64,000 bases of DNA from SPDF01 sp963699825. Its GTDB lineage: Bacteria; Gemmatimonadota; Gemmatimonadetes; Gemmatimonadales; GWC2-71-9. The stretch is from NCBI GenBank assembly GCA_963699825.1, contig CAVOVI010000001.1:124001-188000 (forward strand). The letters are read 5' to 3'. Shown here in pieces: positions 29,933 to 40,693 of this stretch. The notes under the pieces were generated by a model. It worked only from the letters and a program-made list of their open reading frames with translations. It made no database searches and was not told the origin of the DNA. Position numbers and translations under genes: made by a program. The first letter of the stretch is position 1, and each line of letters starts with the position of its first letter.

Positions 29933-31107
29933 AGGTGACTCCGCTCGCCGCGGCCTCGCGGGAGGCGGTGCGGGCGGTGCTCCGGGCTGGAGGCTTCGAG
30001 GAGTGGAAGGCCGATGCGGCCGCTCAGGGAACTGAGCCGGCCGCATTGCATTTGTCCGGACTCGATGCGGCCACCCGTGAAGCGCTCGTGGCGTACGCCG
30101 GCGGGAAACTCGGGCTCGATATCCTGACCACGGAGACCGGCGCGGTCATCAGCGGCAGCAGGGCACGGCTGCAGGCGCTGGCGCGCCCGTGGGTCGGTCC
30201 GCCGGAACTCGCCGAGGTGGCATTCCAGGTGGGGCTCGCCTTGCCCATGGAACTCCCCGCGGTCTGGATCACGGCGCGTGCGACCATCGATCTCGATCGG
30301 CCGGTCATCGTCGGTATCGTCAACGTCACCCCCGACAGCTTCAGCGACGGCGGCCAGCTGCCGACCGTGGACGCGGCCCTTGCTCGCGCCGAGGCACTTC
30401 TCGCGGGCGGCGCGACGGTCCTCGACGTCGGCGGGGAGTCGACGCGTCCCGGTCGGCCGGCTCCCGTACCTGCGGCCGAGGAGATCGCGCGCGTTGTCCC
30501 CGTCGTGGAGGCGATGGTGCGGCGGTGGCCGGACCTCACGGTGTCGATCGACACGGTAAAGGCGGCCACGGCGCGCGCTGCGCTGGCGGCGGGCGCCTCC
30601 GCCATCAACGACGTCTCCGGATTGCGGCTCGATCCGGAGATGGCCGGCGTCGTGGCCGCCGCGGGGGCGGGGATTGTCGTGATGCATTCGCGCGGTGACC
30701 TGGCCTCGATGGCTTCGTACGACGCCGCGGACTATCAGGGCGATGTGGTCGGCGGCGTGCTCGACGAATTGCGGCAGGCGGTTGAGCGGGCCACCTCGGC
30801 CGGCGTCGGCGCCGACCGGATCATCATCGATCCCGGGTTCGGCTTTTCCAAGACGGTCGAACAGAATATTTTGCTCGCCGACCAACTGGGGGCGCTGCAT
30901 GCGCTCGGCCGTCCGATTCTCGTCGGGCCGTCGCGCAAGCGGTTCCTTGGTGCCGTGACCGAACGCGACCTGTCCGATCGCGATCGTGCCACGGCGGCCC
31001 TCTGTGCGCTGACCTATGCGCGGGGAGCCCGCCTCTTCCGCGTTCATGACCCCTCGGCGGTGCGCGATGCGCTCACCGTCGCCCACGCCCTCGGAGCGGC
31101 CCACTGA
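29929..31107 (+). CDS. folP: Dihydropteroate synthase with N-terminal extension
   Basis: Joins p-aminobenzoate and dihydropterin pyrophosphate in folate synthesis. The catalytic domain starts near residue 125 with VGIVNVTPDSFSDGG and continues with DVGGESTRPG, NDVSG, IDPGFGFSKT and GPSRKRFLG. About 120 residues precede it (KVTPLAAASREAVRAVLRAGGF and LGLDILTTETGAVISGSRARLQ), longer than the usual enzyme. Such N-terminal extensions are known in some lineages. The GTG at 29929 overlaps the ftsH stop. Confidence 0.93.
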
Positions 31108-33479
31108 CCTCCTTCGACGACAGCCGACCACCCTACCTCGCGGCCTTCGCCCTGTTCGCCATCGTGCTGACCGGGTACGTGTTCACGCTCGCCCCCAGTG
31201 TCACCTTCTGGGACGCGGGCGAATTGATCGCCTCGATCCACAATCTCGGGATTCCGCACCCGCCGGGAACGCCGCTCTTTGTGCTGCTCGGACACGTCTG
31301 GGCCGCCCTCTTCCCGGTCGGCGAGTATGCCTGGCGGACCAACCTGATGAGCGCCACCTTCAGCGCGGCGGCATCGGGGTTCTTCTTCCTGGTGGTGCAC
31401 GAGACGTTGCATCGCGGGACCGCGGAACTCCCTCCCAGGGTGCGGCGGGTAGTGACGCTCGGCGGGGCGATGGCGGCCGGGCTGATGTCGGCGTTCACCT
31501 TCACACAGTGGCAGAATTCCAACGAGACCGAGGTCTACAGCGTCGCGACCTTCACCATCGCGTTGATCTGTTGGCTCGCCCTCCGCTGGCGGAACGCGCG
31601 AGGGACCGAGCGCTCGACCCGGATGCTCCTCCTCATCGTCTACCTCGCCGGCATCTCGATGGGCAACCACCTGCTCGCGCTCCTGGCGGGGCCGGCGGTG
31701 GTGATGTTCCTGATGGCGACCATTCACGGGACGCCCGCCGAGTCGGAGCAGGAGCGGCGGAAGGAATGGGCGACGGTCGCCGTCGTGGCTGGTTTGTGGG
31801 CGTTGTTGATCGGTACCGGACTGGGAAGCACCCCCCTGATCGTGATTGGCGGGCTCTGCTTCGTGGCCGCCGCAGCTTTCGCGGCCATGGCGGGGGTGCT
31901 CCCCTTTGCCATGCTGGCGCTGGCTCTCGCGGCGGTCGGGGTGACGACCTACTTCTTCCTGTACATTCGTGCCGGGCAGTCGCCGATCCCGAACGAGGCG
32001 GATCCCTCCACCTGGGAGGCGCTCCTCGCCGTGATCCGGCGCGCGCAATACCCGATTCGCACACCGCTGGACGACCCGACCATACCGCACGGGCCCACTA
32101 ATCCGGGCCGGAGCCTGACGATCATCGGGCTCCAGCTCCAGAACTACCTGCAGTACTTCAACTGGCAGTGGGCACGCGGACTCGCCACATGGGGCAGCGG
32201 TATCGTCACCGGTCAGCTGGTTGGCGCGGTCCTCGTCACGGTGCTGGGGCTGCGCGGCCTCTTCGCGCAGCGCCGTGCGGACCGGGCGGGCTGGTGGCTG
32301 TTGTTCACGCTCTTTCTCGTGACCGGCCTGGGCCTCGTCGCCTACATGAACTTCAAGCCCGGCGCATCGCTGGGCTACGCGCTTTTCCCGCAGGGGAACC
32401 AGCACGAGGTGCGGGAACGGGACTACTTCTTCGTGGTGAGCTTCCTGGTCTGGGGCCTTTGGGCCGGGATCGGCCTGGCCACCCTGGTGCGTGAAGGGCT
32501 CACTCGAATCGCGCGACCCGCCTTGCGCGCGGCGGTTCCCCTCCTGTTTCTGGTTGCGTTCCTCCCCGCGGCGGCTAACGTCGGCGCCGCGAGTCGTCGG
32601 CACGGAGCCGATGCGCGCCTCGCTGCAGACTTCGCTTATGATCTCCTGAATTCCGTGCCACCGTATGGCATTCTCTTCACCTATGGCGACAACGACACCT
32701 TTCCGCTCTGGTGGGCACAGGAAGTAGGAGGGATTCGACAGGACGTGACGGTCGTCTGCATTGCCCTGGCCAACACGCACTGGTATGCGCGCCAGCTGCG
32801 GGACACGCCCATCCGGACTTTCGATGAGGCAGCCGCGCCGGTTATTTGGCAGGGCAGGGATCCGGTGAAGCCGGATTGGCCCACGCTCTCGATGACAAAC
32901 GAAGAGATCGAGGCGGCCTATCCGCGGCAGCTCGAGAAGGCGGTCACCGTCACCTATGGCCCGTACCGGCGGACCTACCAGCCAGGGACGGTCTTCTACT
33001 CCGCCGATTTCGTCGCTGCCCGGGTTATTCAGCAGAATATCGGGCGGCGACCGGTGGCCTGGTCCGTCACGACCGGCAGGAATTTCCTCTCGCTCGACCC
33101 CTATCTGGTCCAGAAGGGGCTGGTCCTGGAACTGCAGGCCACCCAGCCCGATTCGCTCGCTCCAGGAATCGATCGCCAGCGCCTGGCGGGAGCCCTGTTG
33201 GACGTTCCCACGACCGACCGCCTGGTCTGGGAGACCTACCGCTACGGTCCGCTGCGCAGTCGTCCCGTGGACGGGCTGGAGGTGACGAGCCGCTCCTTCG
33301 CGTCGACGCTGGCGCTCCCGGTGACACAGCTGGCCTACGCCTATCAGGTCAGCGGCGACGAGCCGATGATGATCCGGAACCTCGAGCTGGCGTTCGCTCT
33401 CTCGCCGAATCCGGCGCTCGCTTCCGCTCTCAGCCAGGCGAGGCTTCGCCCACTCCTCCCGACCGCGGATTCCCAGTAA
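31104..33479 (+). CDS. DUF2723 polytopic membrane protein (TMEM260/O-mannosyltransferase-like)
   Basis: About 791 residues. The N-terminus has the DUF2723 signature FTLAPSVTFWDAGELIASI followed by GIPHPPGTPLFVLLGH. Roughly ten hydrophobic segments follow to about residue 490, then a soluble C-terminal part containing YGDNDTFPLWWAQ. DUF2723 proteins resemble GT-C glycosyltransferases, and the early Asp in WDAGE fits that. No ATG, GTG or TTG precedes the first helix. A CTG at 31104, overlapping the folP stop as CTGA, keeps the helix (LAAFALFAIVLTGY), whereas the GTG at 31164 would truncate it. The sugar acceptor is unknown. Confidence 0.8.
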   Translation: MTSFDDSRPPYLAAFALFAIVLTGYVFTLAPSVTFWDAGELIASIHNLGIPHPPGTPLFVLLGHVWAALFPVGEYAWRTNLMSATFSAAASGFFFLVVHETLHRGTAELPPRVRRVVTLGGAMAAGLMSAFTFTQWQNSNETEVYSVATFTIALICWLALRWRNARGTERSTRMLLLIVYLAGISMGNHLLALLAGPAVVMFLMATIHGTPAESEQERRKEWATVAVVAGLWALLIGTGLGSTPLIVIGGLCFVAAAAFAAMAGVLPFAMLALALAAVGVTTYFFLYIRAGQSPIPNEADPSTWEALLAVIRRAQYPIRTPLDDPTIPHGPTNPGRSLTIIGLQLQNYLQYFNWQWARGLATWGSGIVTGQLVGAVLVTVLGLRGLFAQRRADRAGWWLLFTLFLVTGLGLVAYMNFKPGASLGYALFPQGNQHEVRERDYFFVVSFLVWGLWAGIGLATLVREGLTRIARPALRAAVPLLFLVAFLPAAANVGAASRRHGADARLAADFAYDLLNSVPPYGILFTYGDNDTFPLWWAQEVGGIRQDVTVVCIALANTHWYARQLRDTPIRTFDEAAAPVIWQGRDPVKPDWPTLSMTNEEIEAAYPRQLEKAVTVTYGPYRRTYQPGTVFYSADFVAARVIQQNIGRRPVAWSVTTGRNFLSLDPYLVQKGLVLELQATQPDSLAPGIDRQRLAGALLDVPTTDRLVWETYRYGPLRSRPVDGLEVTSRSFASTLALPVTQLAYAYQVSGDEPMMIRNLELAFALSPNPALASALSQARLRPLLPTADSQ

Positions 33480-33524
33480 TCGCTCCCTGCAAATCCGTGT
33501 CAACTCGTTGTATTTTTCATAGTT

Positions 33525-34211
33525 ATGACATTCCCGGAGCTCCCCGATCGACTCGCGTCGGTCCGGGAGCGGATCTCCGCCGCCCAGGCCCGTGCCGGTC
33601 TGACGCACCCCGTCACGATCGTCGCGGTCACCAAGACCTTCGGCCCCGAGGCGGTGCAGGCCGCCGTGGCGGCAGGACTCGATGCGGTCGGCGAAAACCG
33701 GGTGCAGGAGGCGTTGCCGAAGCAGGATGCGCTGCCGGACCTCCCCGTCGCGTGGCACCTGATCGGCACGCTGCAGCAGAACAAGGTACGGCGCGTGGTT
33801 GGACGATTCGCCCTGATCCACTCAGTTGACCGGCGCGGACTCGCGCAGGAAATCGATCGACGCGCCGCGGAGGGAACACGGCAGCCGATTCTGGTTCAGG
33901 TCAATTGCTCGGCGGAGCCGCAGAAGGGCGGAGTGGAGCCAGGCGAACTCCCGGCGCTGCTTGATGCGCTGCAGGAGTTTCCGCGGGTGGAAGTCCGGGG
34001 CCTCATGACGATGGCTGAGCTGACGGATGATGCCGAGCGCCAGCGTACGGCTTTCGGTTTGCTGCGCCGGCTGCGCGATGAAGGGGCCGCTCGCGGGCAC
34101 CGGCTGCCCGAGCTCTCGATGGGGATGTCCGGCGATTACGAGGTAGCGGTCGAGGAGGGGGCCACGATGGTCCGGTTGGGCACGATCCTGTTCGGGGGAC
34201 GCCAGTCATGA
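33525..34211 (+). CDS. YggS/PLPBP-family PLP-binding protein
   Basis: A 228-residue protein that controls free pyridoxal phosphate and amino-acid balance. The PLP lysine is in VAVTKTFGPEAV. GENRVQEALPKQDAL, WHLIGTLQQNKVR, HSVDRRGLAQEI and LSMGMSGDYEVAVEEGATMVRLG are family hallmarks. ATG at 33525; TATTTT at 33511-33516 lies just eight bases ahead, so the transcript may be almost leaderless. It overlaps divIVA by four bases, the ylmE-divIVA linkage seen in Firmicutes. Confidence 0.93.
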   Translation: MTFPELPDRLASVRERISAAQARAGLTHPVTIVAVTKTFGPEAVQAAVAAGLDAVGENRVQEALPKQDALPDLPVAWHLIGTLQQNKVRRVVGRFALIHSVDRRGLAQEIDRRAAEGTRQPILVQVNCSAEPQKGGVEPGELPALLDALQEFPRVEVRGLMTMAELTDDAERQRTAFGLLRRLRDEGAARGHRLPELSMGMSGDYEVAVEEGATMVRLGTILFGGRQS

Positions 34212-34726
34212 CGACAGACGACAGCTTCCAGCTCACGCCGCACGATATCCGGGGGCATGAATTCCCCCGGACGTTCCGTGGGTACGATCCGACGCTCGTC
34301 GAGTCGTTCCAGCTGCGGGTGTCCGAGGAATTCGAGCGCGTCCTGCGGGAGCGGGCACAGCTCGAGGAACGCCTGCGCGGGTTTCAGGAACAGCTCCGTG
34401 CCTTCCGGGACCGGGAACGCGCCATGAACGAGGCCCTGCTGGCCGCGCAGCAACTCCGCATCGATGCGGAGGTGCATGCGAAGAAGGACGCCGAGATGAT
34501 CATTCGGGAGGCGAAGACCGAGGCCCTCCGGCAGCTCAACGAGGCGCAGGGCGAGGACCGCCTCCTGCGCGAGCGTACCGACGCCGGCAAGCGCCAGTTC
34601 GCCGCCTTCCTCGCCAACTTCCGTGCCCTCCTCGAGCGCCAACTCGGCGAGGTGGAGGGTCTGCAGGCGTATGCGCAGACCGCCGCCCAGACCCAGACCG
34701 AGCTTGTGCTCAAGAAGCAGGCGTAG
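34208..34726 (+). CDS. divIVA: DivIVA-domain coiled-coil protein
   Basis: A 172-residue protein. Residues 6-35 match the membrane-binding DivIVA head (LTPHDIRGHEFPRTFRGYDP, VESFQLRVSEEF). A long Arg/Glu/Gln-rich coiled coil follows to about 125, then a short tail. DivIVA proteins mark curved membrane at poles and septa and recruit division or polarity factors. A polar landmark is notable because an MglA/chemosensory operon follows a few genes later. ATGA overlap with the YggS gene; 25 bases to ileS. Confidence 0.85.
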   Translation: MTTDDSFQLTPHDIRGHEFPRTFRGYDPTLVESFQLRVSEEFERVLRERAQLEERLRGFQEQLRAFRDRERAMNEALLAAQQLRIDAEVHAKKDAEMIIREAKTEALRQLNEAQGEDRLLRERTDAGKRQFAAFLANFRALLERQLGEVEGLQAYAQTAAQTQTELVLKKQA

Positions 34727-34751
34727 GCGCTCCGGCGCGCCGCCTCTCCTG

Positions 34752-37700
34752 ATGGCCTTTCCACTCCTCCCCGATCTCGCCGCCGACCAGCTCGAGCAGC
34801 AACTGCTCGACACCTGGAACGAGGAGGACCTTTTCCGGCAGAGCCTCGCAGCCGGTAAGGGAGGGAAGCCCTTTGTCTTCTTCGAGGGACCGCCGACGGC
34901 CAACGGCCGGCCCGGCATCCACCACGTCTTCTCGCGGACGATCAAGGACCTGGTCTGTCGCTTCCGCGCCATGCAGGGCCGGTCCGTCACGCGGATCGCC
35001 GGGTGGGACACCCACGGACTCCCGGTGGAAATCGAGGTGGAGAAGCAGCTGGGGCTGAAGGGGAAGAAGGCGATCGAGGAGTACGGTGTCGAGCGCTTCA
35101 ACGCGCTCTGCCGGGCCAGCGTCTTCACCTACAAGTCCGACTGGGAGCAGCTCTCTGACCGGATCGGATACTGGCTCGACTACGAGCATCCCTACATCAC
35201 CTTCAGCAACGAATATGTCGAGTCGGTCTGGTCGATCCTCCGCCGGCTCCACGACCGGGACCTGTTGTACCGCGGACATCGCGTGCTTCCCTACTGTCCG
35301 CGCTGCGGCACCGTGTTGTCGAGCCACGAATTGGCGCAGGGGTACGAGGAGGTGCGGGACCGCGCCATCTTCGTGACCTTCCCGCTCGAGGACGGCTCGG
35401 GCCGGGAGCTCGTCGTCTGGACCACGACGCCTTGGACGCTTCCGTCCAATGTGGCTGCGGCCGTCCATCCCGAACTCGAGTACGGCGAGTACACTGATCC
35501 GCGCACGCCAGGCCGCCGACTCGTGATGGCCACCAGTACCGCGCCGAAACTGCTGGCACGGCTCTTCGGCGAGGGTGCCGTCGCAGCACCAGACCGCGTT
35601 GTCGCAGGCGCCGACCTGGTCGGCCTCCGGTACACCCGCCCGCTGGATGTCGTGCCGCTGCCCGATGACAAGGAGCACAGCGTGGTCGTGGCCGGGGACT
35701 TCGTGACCGCCACGGACGGCTCCGGCATCGTGCACATGGCGCCCGCATTCGGCGCCGACGACTACGCCGCGGGGCAGACGCACGGTCTCGCGCTGCTTCG
35801 ACCGGTCGCAGCCGACGGCACCTTCGTCGGCACCACCTGGCCCGAGCTCGAGGGACTGCTGGTTACCGCCGATGAGACCAACGAGCTCATCATCCGGCGC
35901 CTCAAGACCGACGGGCGGCACCTGCTGACCGAGCAGTACATCCACACCTACCCGCATTGCTGGCGGTGCCGCAGCAAGCTCATCTACTACGCCCGCGATT
36001 CGTGGTTCGTCCGCACCTCGTCGCTGCGCGACCGCATGCTGAGCCTGAACTCCCAGGTGGAGTGGCACCCGCCGGAGGTCGGCGCCGGGCGCTTCGGGGA
36101 ATGGCTGTCGAACAACGTGGACTGGGCGCTCAGCCGCGACCGGTACTGGGGGACGCCGCTCCCGGTCTGGTCCTGCGATCTCGACCCCGCCCATGTGACG
36201 GTGATCGGCAGCTACGCGGAACTGGCGGAACGGTGGGGCAAGCCGCTGCCGGACGAGTTCGACCCGCACAAGCCGTTCATCGACGACTACACCTGGAGCT
36301 GCGACTGCGGCGGGACGATGACGCGGGCCACGGAGGTCATCGACACCTGGTTCGATTCGGGGTCGATGCCCTACGCCCAGTGGCACTATCCCTTCGAGCA
36401 CGAGACGCGAGTTCGAGGCGCACTTCCCCGCAGACTTCATCTGCGAAGGGGTGGACCAGACGCGCGGGTGGTTCTACTCCCTGCTCGCCATTTCCACCGC
36501 CGCGTTCGACGCGCCGGCCTATCGCAACGTGATCGTGAACGAGCTGGTGCTCGACGCCGAGGGCCAGAAGATGTCCAAGAGCCGCGGCAACGTGGTGAAT
36601 CCGACGGACCTCCTGGCCGAGCATGGGGCCGATGTCCTGCGGCTCTACCTGCTGGTCTCCAGCCAGGTGTGGCTCCCGAAGAAGTTCGACGCCCGCACCA
36701 TCCCCGAGGTGGCCGGCGGCTTCCTGAACACGCTTGCGCAACACCTACCGGTTCTTCGCGCAGTACGCCGCCGAATGGACCCCGGGAAGCGCCGGGAACG
36801 GCGCGCCACAGTCACATGCCGACCGGTGGATTCTCAGTCGCCTCGCCTCCGTGGTCGACGAAGTGAATGGGGCCTGGGAAGGGTACGACGTGACGGCCGG
36901 CACACGGGCGCTGATGGAATTCGTGGTGGACGACCTCTCGAATTGGTATGTCCGGCTGAACCGGGCCCGGTTCTGGGCGGTCGATGGGGAGGCCGACCCG
37001 GAGGCGCTCGCGACCCTGCACACCTGCCTCGTCACGGTCTCACGGCTGCTCGCCCCCGCGGCCCCCTTCCTCTCCGACTGGATGCATCGTGGCCTGGTCG
37101 GTTCGTCGGTTCACCTGGCCCGCTTTCCGGAGCCGGGAGGAGCACGCGACGAGGCACTCGAGACCGCCATGGACGCGGTACGGCGGCTGGCCTCACTCGC
37201 GCGCGCCGCCCGGGAGGAGATCGGCTCGGGCGTCCGGCAGCCCCTCGCACGAATGGTCGTGGCTGTGCCGTCGGCGGTGCAGGGCCCCGTCTTCTCGTCG
37301 CTGCTTGGCCTGCTCAGCCGGGAAGTCAATGTGAAGGCGATCGAGATCGTCGCCTCGGACGCCGACCTGGTCACCCTCCGGGCCAAGCCGAATTTCCGGT
37401 CGTTGGGGAAGCGCTACGGCAAGGATACGCCCTTGGCGGCCGCCGCCGCTGCCCAACTCGGCCCGGACCAGCTCCGGGACCTCGAGGAGGGCGGGACCGC
37501 AGTGGTGGAGGTGGATGGACGGCGATTTGAGTATCTTTCCGAGGATGTGGCGGTGAGCAGGGAGGTGGCCAGCGAGCTGGCCGTCCAGAGCGAGGGGCCA
37601 TTCGTGGCGGCGCTCGATCCCGTCCTCACCGCCGGCCTCCGGCAGGAGGGGCTGGCGCGGGAGATGGTCAACCGGATTCAGCGGCTCCGGAAGGACGCGG

Positions 37701-37948
37701 GGTACGACATCTCGACCCGCGTGACGCTGGCGGTCGACGGCGCTCCGGAGCTCCTCGCCGCGGTGACCGCGTATGCAGAGTTCATCCAGGGCGAGACTCT
37801 CGCCCGCGAGTTGGTGGTAGGATCACGGGCCGACCGCCCGGACCGGGAGCAGAGCGTGACGCTCGACGGGGCTGAGGCGGTCATTGGTATTCAACGACAT
37901 GACGATGCCCGGCCCGCAAGCCGGCACACAAACACGGAAAACGAATGA
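34752..37948 (+). CDS. ileS: Isoleucine-tRNA ligase, two frame changes
   Basis: Charges tRNA-Ile. Joined length is about 1065 residues. The ATP motif appears as PPTANGRPGIHHVFSRTIKD, so the HIGH signature is GIHH. GWDTHGLPVEIEVEKQLG, the editing-domain entrance and a zinc-type knuckle YCPRCGTVLSS follow. A +1 change near 36409 (ACGCGAG for ACGGAG) leads into the KMSKSRG loop. A second near 36738 (ACGCTTGCG for ACGCTGCG) leads into TYRFFAQYAAEW and the anticodon-binding region. An essential gene with two shifts is strong evidence for sequence error. The 3' end overlaps the DksA/TraR gene. Confidence 0.95.
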
Positions 37949-38328
37949 ACAAGAAGCAGCTGTCCTATTTCGAGAAGCGACTCATCGAGGAGCGCGCACG
38001 CGTGATGAAGGAGCTCGGACACTACGACGAGTCCTTCAACTCCACGCTGCAGGGAGCCGACGGCGATCTCAGCTCCTACTCGTTTCACATGGCCGACCAG
38101 GGGACCGACGCCATGGAACGCGAGAAGCAGTTCCTGATGGCCTCGAAGGAGGGCCGGTACCTGTGGCACGTCAACCAGGCACTGGGTCGGCTCTACAACA
38201 ACCCCGACAAGTTCGGCACCTGCGAGAGCTGTGGCTCGGCCATCAATTTCGAGCGCCTCGACGCCCTGCCGCACGCCCGGCTGTGCATCAGCTGCAAGGA
38301 AAAGGAAGAGGATGCCAAGCGCCGGTGA
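37945..38328 (+). CDS. DksA/TraR-family zinc-finger protein
   Basis: A 127-residue protein: a charged helical hairpin, then a Cys4 zinc finger CESCGSAINFERLDALPHARLCISCK. Proteins of this family insert their coiled coil into the RNA polymerase secondary channel. The helical tip contains DGDLSSYSFHMADQGTDAME, resembling the acidic DxxDxA-type tip. It sits between ileS and lspA as B. subtilis YlyA does. ATGA overlap with ileS; it overlaps lspA by 17 bases. Confidence 0.88.
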   Translation: MNKKQLSYFEKRLIEERARVMKELGHYDESFNSTLQGADGDLSSYSFHMADQGTDAMEREKQFLMASKEGRYLWHVNQALGRLYNNPDKFGTCESCGSAINFERLDALPHARLCISCKEKEEDAKRR

Positions 38329-38821
38329 GCGGCGGCTGTTCTTCGCCACCGCTCTTGGCGTTCTCCTCCTCGATGCCGTCACCAAGGTCGTCGCGGAGGC
38401 ATACCTGCTGCGCACGACCGGCATCCCGGTGTTCGGGGAGTGGTTTCAGCTCACCCTGGTCTACAATCCCGGCGCCGCGTTCGGACTGCACCTCGGCGCC
38501 TATTCCCGATGGATCTTCCTTGCCCTCGCCCTCGGTGCCGTGGTGCTCCTGACGCGGATGTCGGCCACCGCCGAAACTGGCGACCGGTTGCGTCAGATCG
38601 CGCTCGGGCTCGTGGCCGGTGGTGCCGCAGGGAATCTGGTGGACCGGATCCGCAGCTCCCGTGGCGTCGTGGACTTCCTCGACTTCGGCTTCGGTGCGCT
38701 GCGCTGGCCGACGTTCAACGTGGCGGACATTGCGGTGACCTGCGGTGCGGTGGCACTCGCCATCTCGCTCTGGATGGAAGACAACCGACACGCCAGCCGA
38801 GAAGCCGCATCGGCCGGCTGA
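38312..38821 (+). CDS. lspA: Lipoprotein signal peptidase
   Basis: Cleaves signal peptides of lipidated prolipoproteins in the inner membrane. About 169 residues with four hydrophobic helices. Signature blocks are LDAVTKVVAE, VYNPGAAFGLHLG, AGNLVDRIRSSRGVVDFLDF (first catalytic Asp) and PTFNVADIAVTCG (second catalytic Asp). The ATG at 38312 lies inside the end of the preceding gene. The many lipobox proteins in the window are its expected substrates. Confidence 0.95.
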   Translation: MPSAGERRLFFATALGVLLLDAVTKVVAEAYLLRTTGIPVFGEWFQLTLVYNPGAAFGLHLGAYSRWIFLALALGAVVLLTRMSATAETGDRLRQIALGLVAGGAAGNLVDRIRSSRGVVDFLDFGFGALRWPTFNVADIAVTCGAVALAISLWMEDNRHASREAASAG

Positions 38822-38831
38822 GGCCGGCCTC

Positions 38832-39834
<1,003 letters not shown>

Positions 39835-39842
<8 letters not shown>

Positions 39843-40308
39843 TTCTCAGGCGGTGCGCGTCGTCGTTTTTCAGGTGGGCGATCTGGCCTGCGGGATGCTT
39901 GCCAGCCGTGCCCGCGAGATTCTGGCGCCCCTCCCGACAACCCGGATCCCCGGAGCCCCCGACAGCATCCTCGGACTCGTCAACGTCCGGGGTACACTCC
40001 TCACTGTCGTCGACGGCCACCGGTTGCTCGACCGGGCGCCGCTCCCCGAGCACGAGGGTGCCCTGCTGGTGGTCGATGTGGGAACCCGCCGCCTCGGGCT
40101 CTCGGTAGGGCGCGTGGATGACCTCTTCGAAATCCCGGCCGACCAGCTGGAAGCGCGCGAGGCGCTGCCAGGGGTGGATGTACGGCTCGTCAAGGCGGTT
40201 GGACGTCGGGATGGCCGCCATTTCGTGGTACTCGACACCGAGGCGCTGCTGGCACCATTGCTCAGCGCCGCCAGCGGCGCCGACCGCTCCTTTTCACGAC
40301 CCTCTTAG
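39835..40308 (+). CDS. cheW: CheW-like coupling protein, first copy
   Basis: A 157-residue CheW domain: VRVVVFQVGDLACGMLASRAREIL, GLVNVRGTLLTVVDGHRLL and LGLSVGRVDDLFEI. CheW links receptors to the kinase CheA. Translation is probably coupled to rluD, since ATG at 39835 lies within the rluD end. It opens the long signalling operon and is followed 18 bases later by cheY. It differs in sequence from the two CheW-like proteins at the operon's far end, so it may serve a separate array or partner. Confidence 0.88.
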
Positions 40309-40326
40309 ACGCCTGGAGTCTGACCT

Positions 40327-40689
40327 GTGAGCCACACGGTCCTGGTATGCGACGATGCCATCTTCATGCGGACGATGATCAGCGACATTCTCACCCAAGC
40401 CGGGTTCGAGGTCGTCGGCGAAGCCGAGACCGGAGTCCAGGCGGTCGAGAAATTCCGCCAGCTGAAACCCGATCTGGTCACGATGGACATCGTCATGCCT
40501 GACATGGGCGGCATCGACGCCGTTCGCGAGATCTGCCGGGAAGCGCCCGACGCCAAGATTCTGATGTGCAGCGCTATGGGGCAGCAGGCCCTGGTGGTCG
40601 AGGCGATCCAGGCCGGCGCCAAGGATTTCGTCGTGAAGCCCTTCCAACCTTCCCGGGTGCTCGAGGCGGTACAGCGCGTCCTCGGCTGA
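40327..40689 (+). CDS. cheY: CheY-type response regulator
   Basis: A 120-residue single receiver domain. Acidic pocket Asp 9 and 10 (VLVCDDAIFMR), phospho-acceptor Asp 54 (LVTMDIVMPDMGG), Thr/Ser switch in MCSAMG and Lys in FVVKPFQPSRV are all present. No output domain is attached, so it acts by protein contact, as CheY does. GTG start at 40327, four bases between its stop and cheA. Confidence 0.93.
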   Translation: MSHTVLVCDDAIFMRTMISDILTQAGFEVVGEAETGVQAVEKFRQLKPDLVTMDIVMPDMGGIDAVREICREAPDAKILMCSAMGQQALVVEAIQAGAKDFVVKPFQPSRVLEAVQRVLG

Positions 40690-40693
40690 TGCC

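Noticed and set aside
31044..33821. 925-codon minus-strand open frame opposite the DUF2723 gene
   Set aside because: No signal, domain or start context. Composition is that of an antisense shadow, and the plus-strand gene has clear family motifs.
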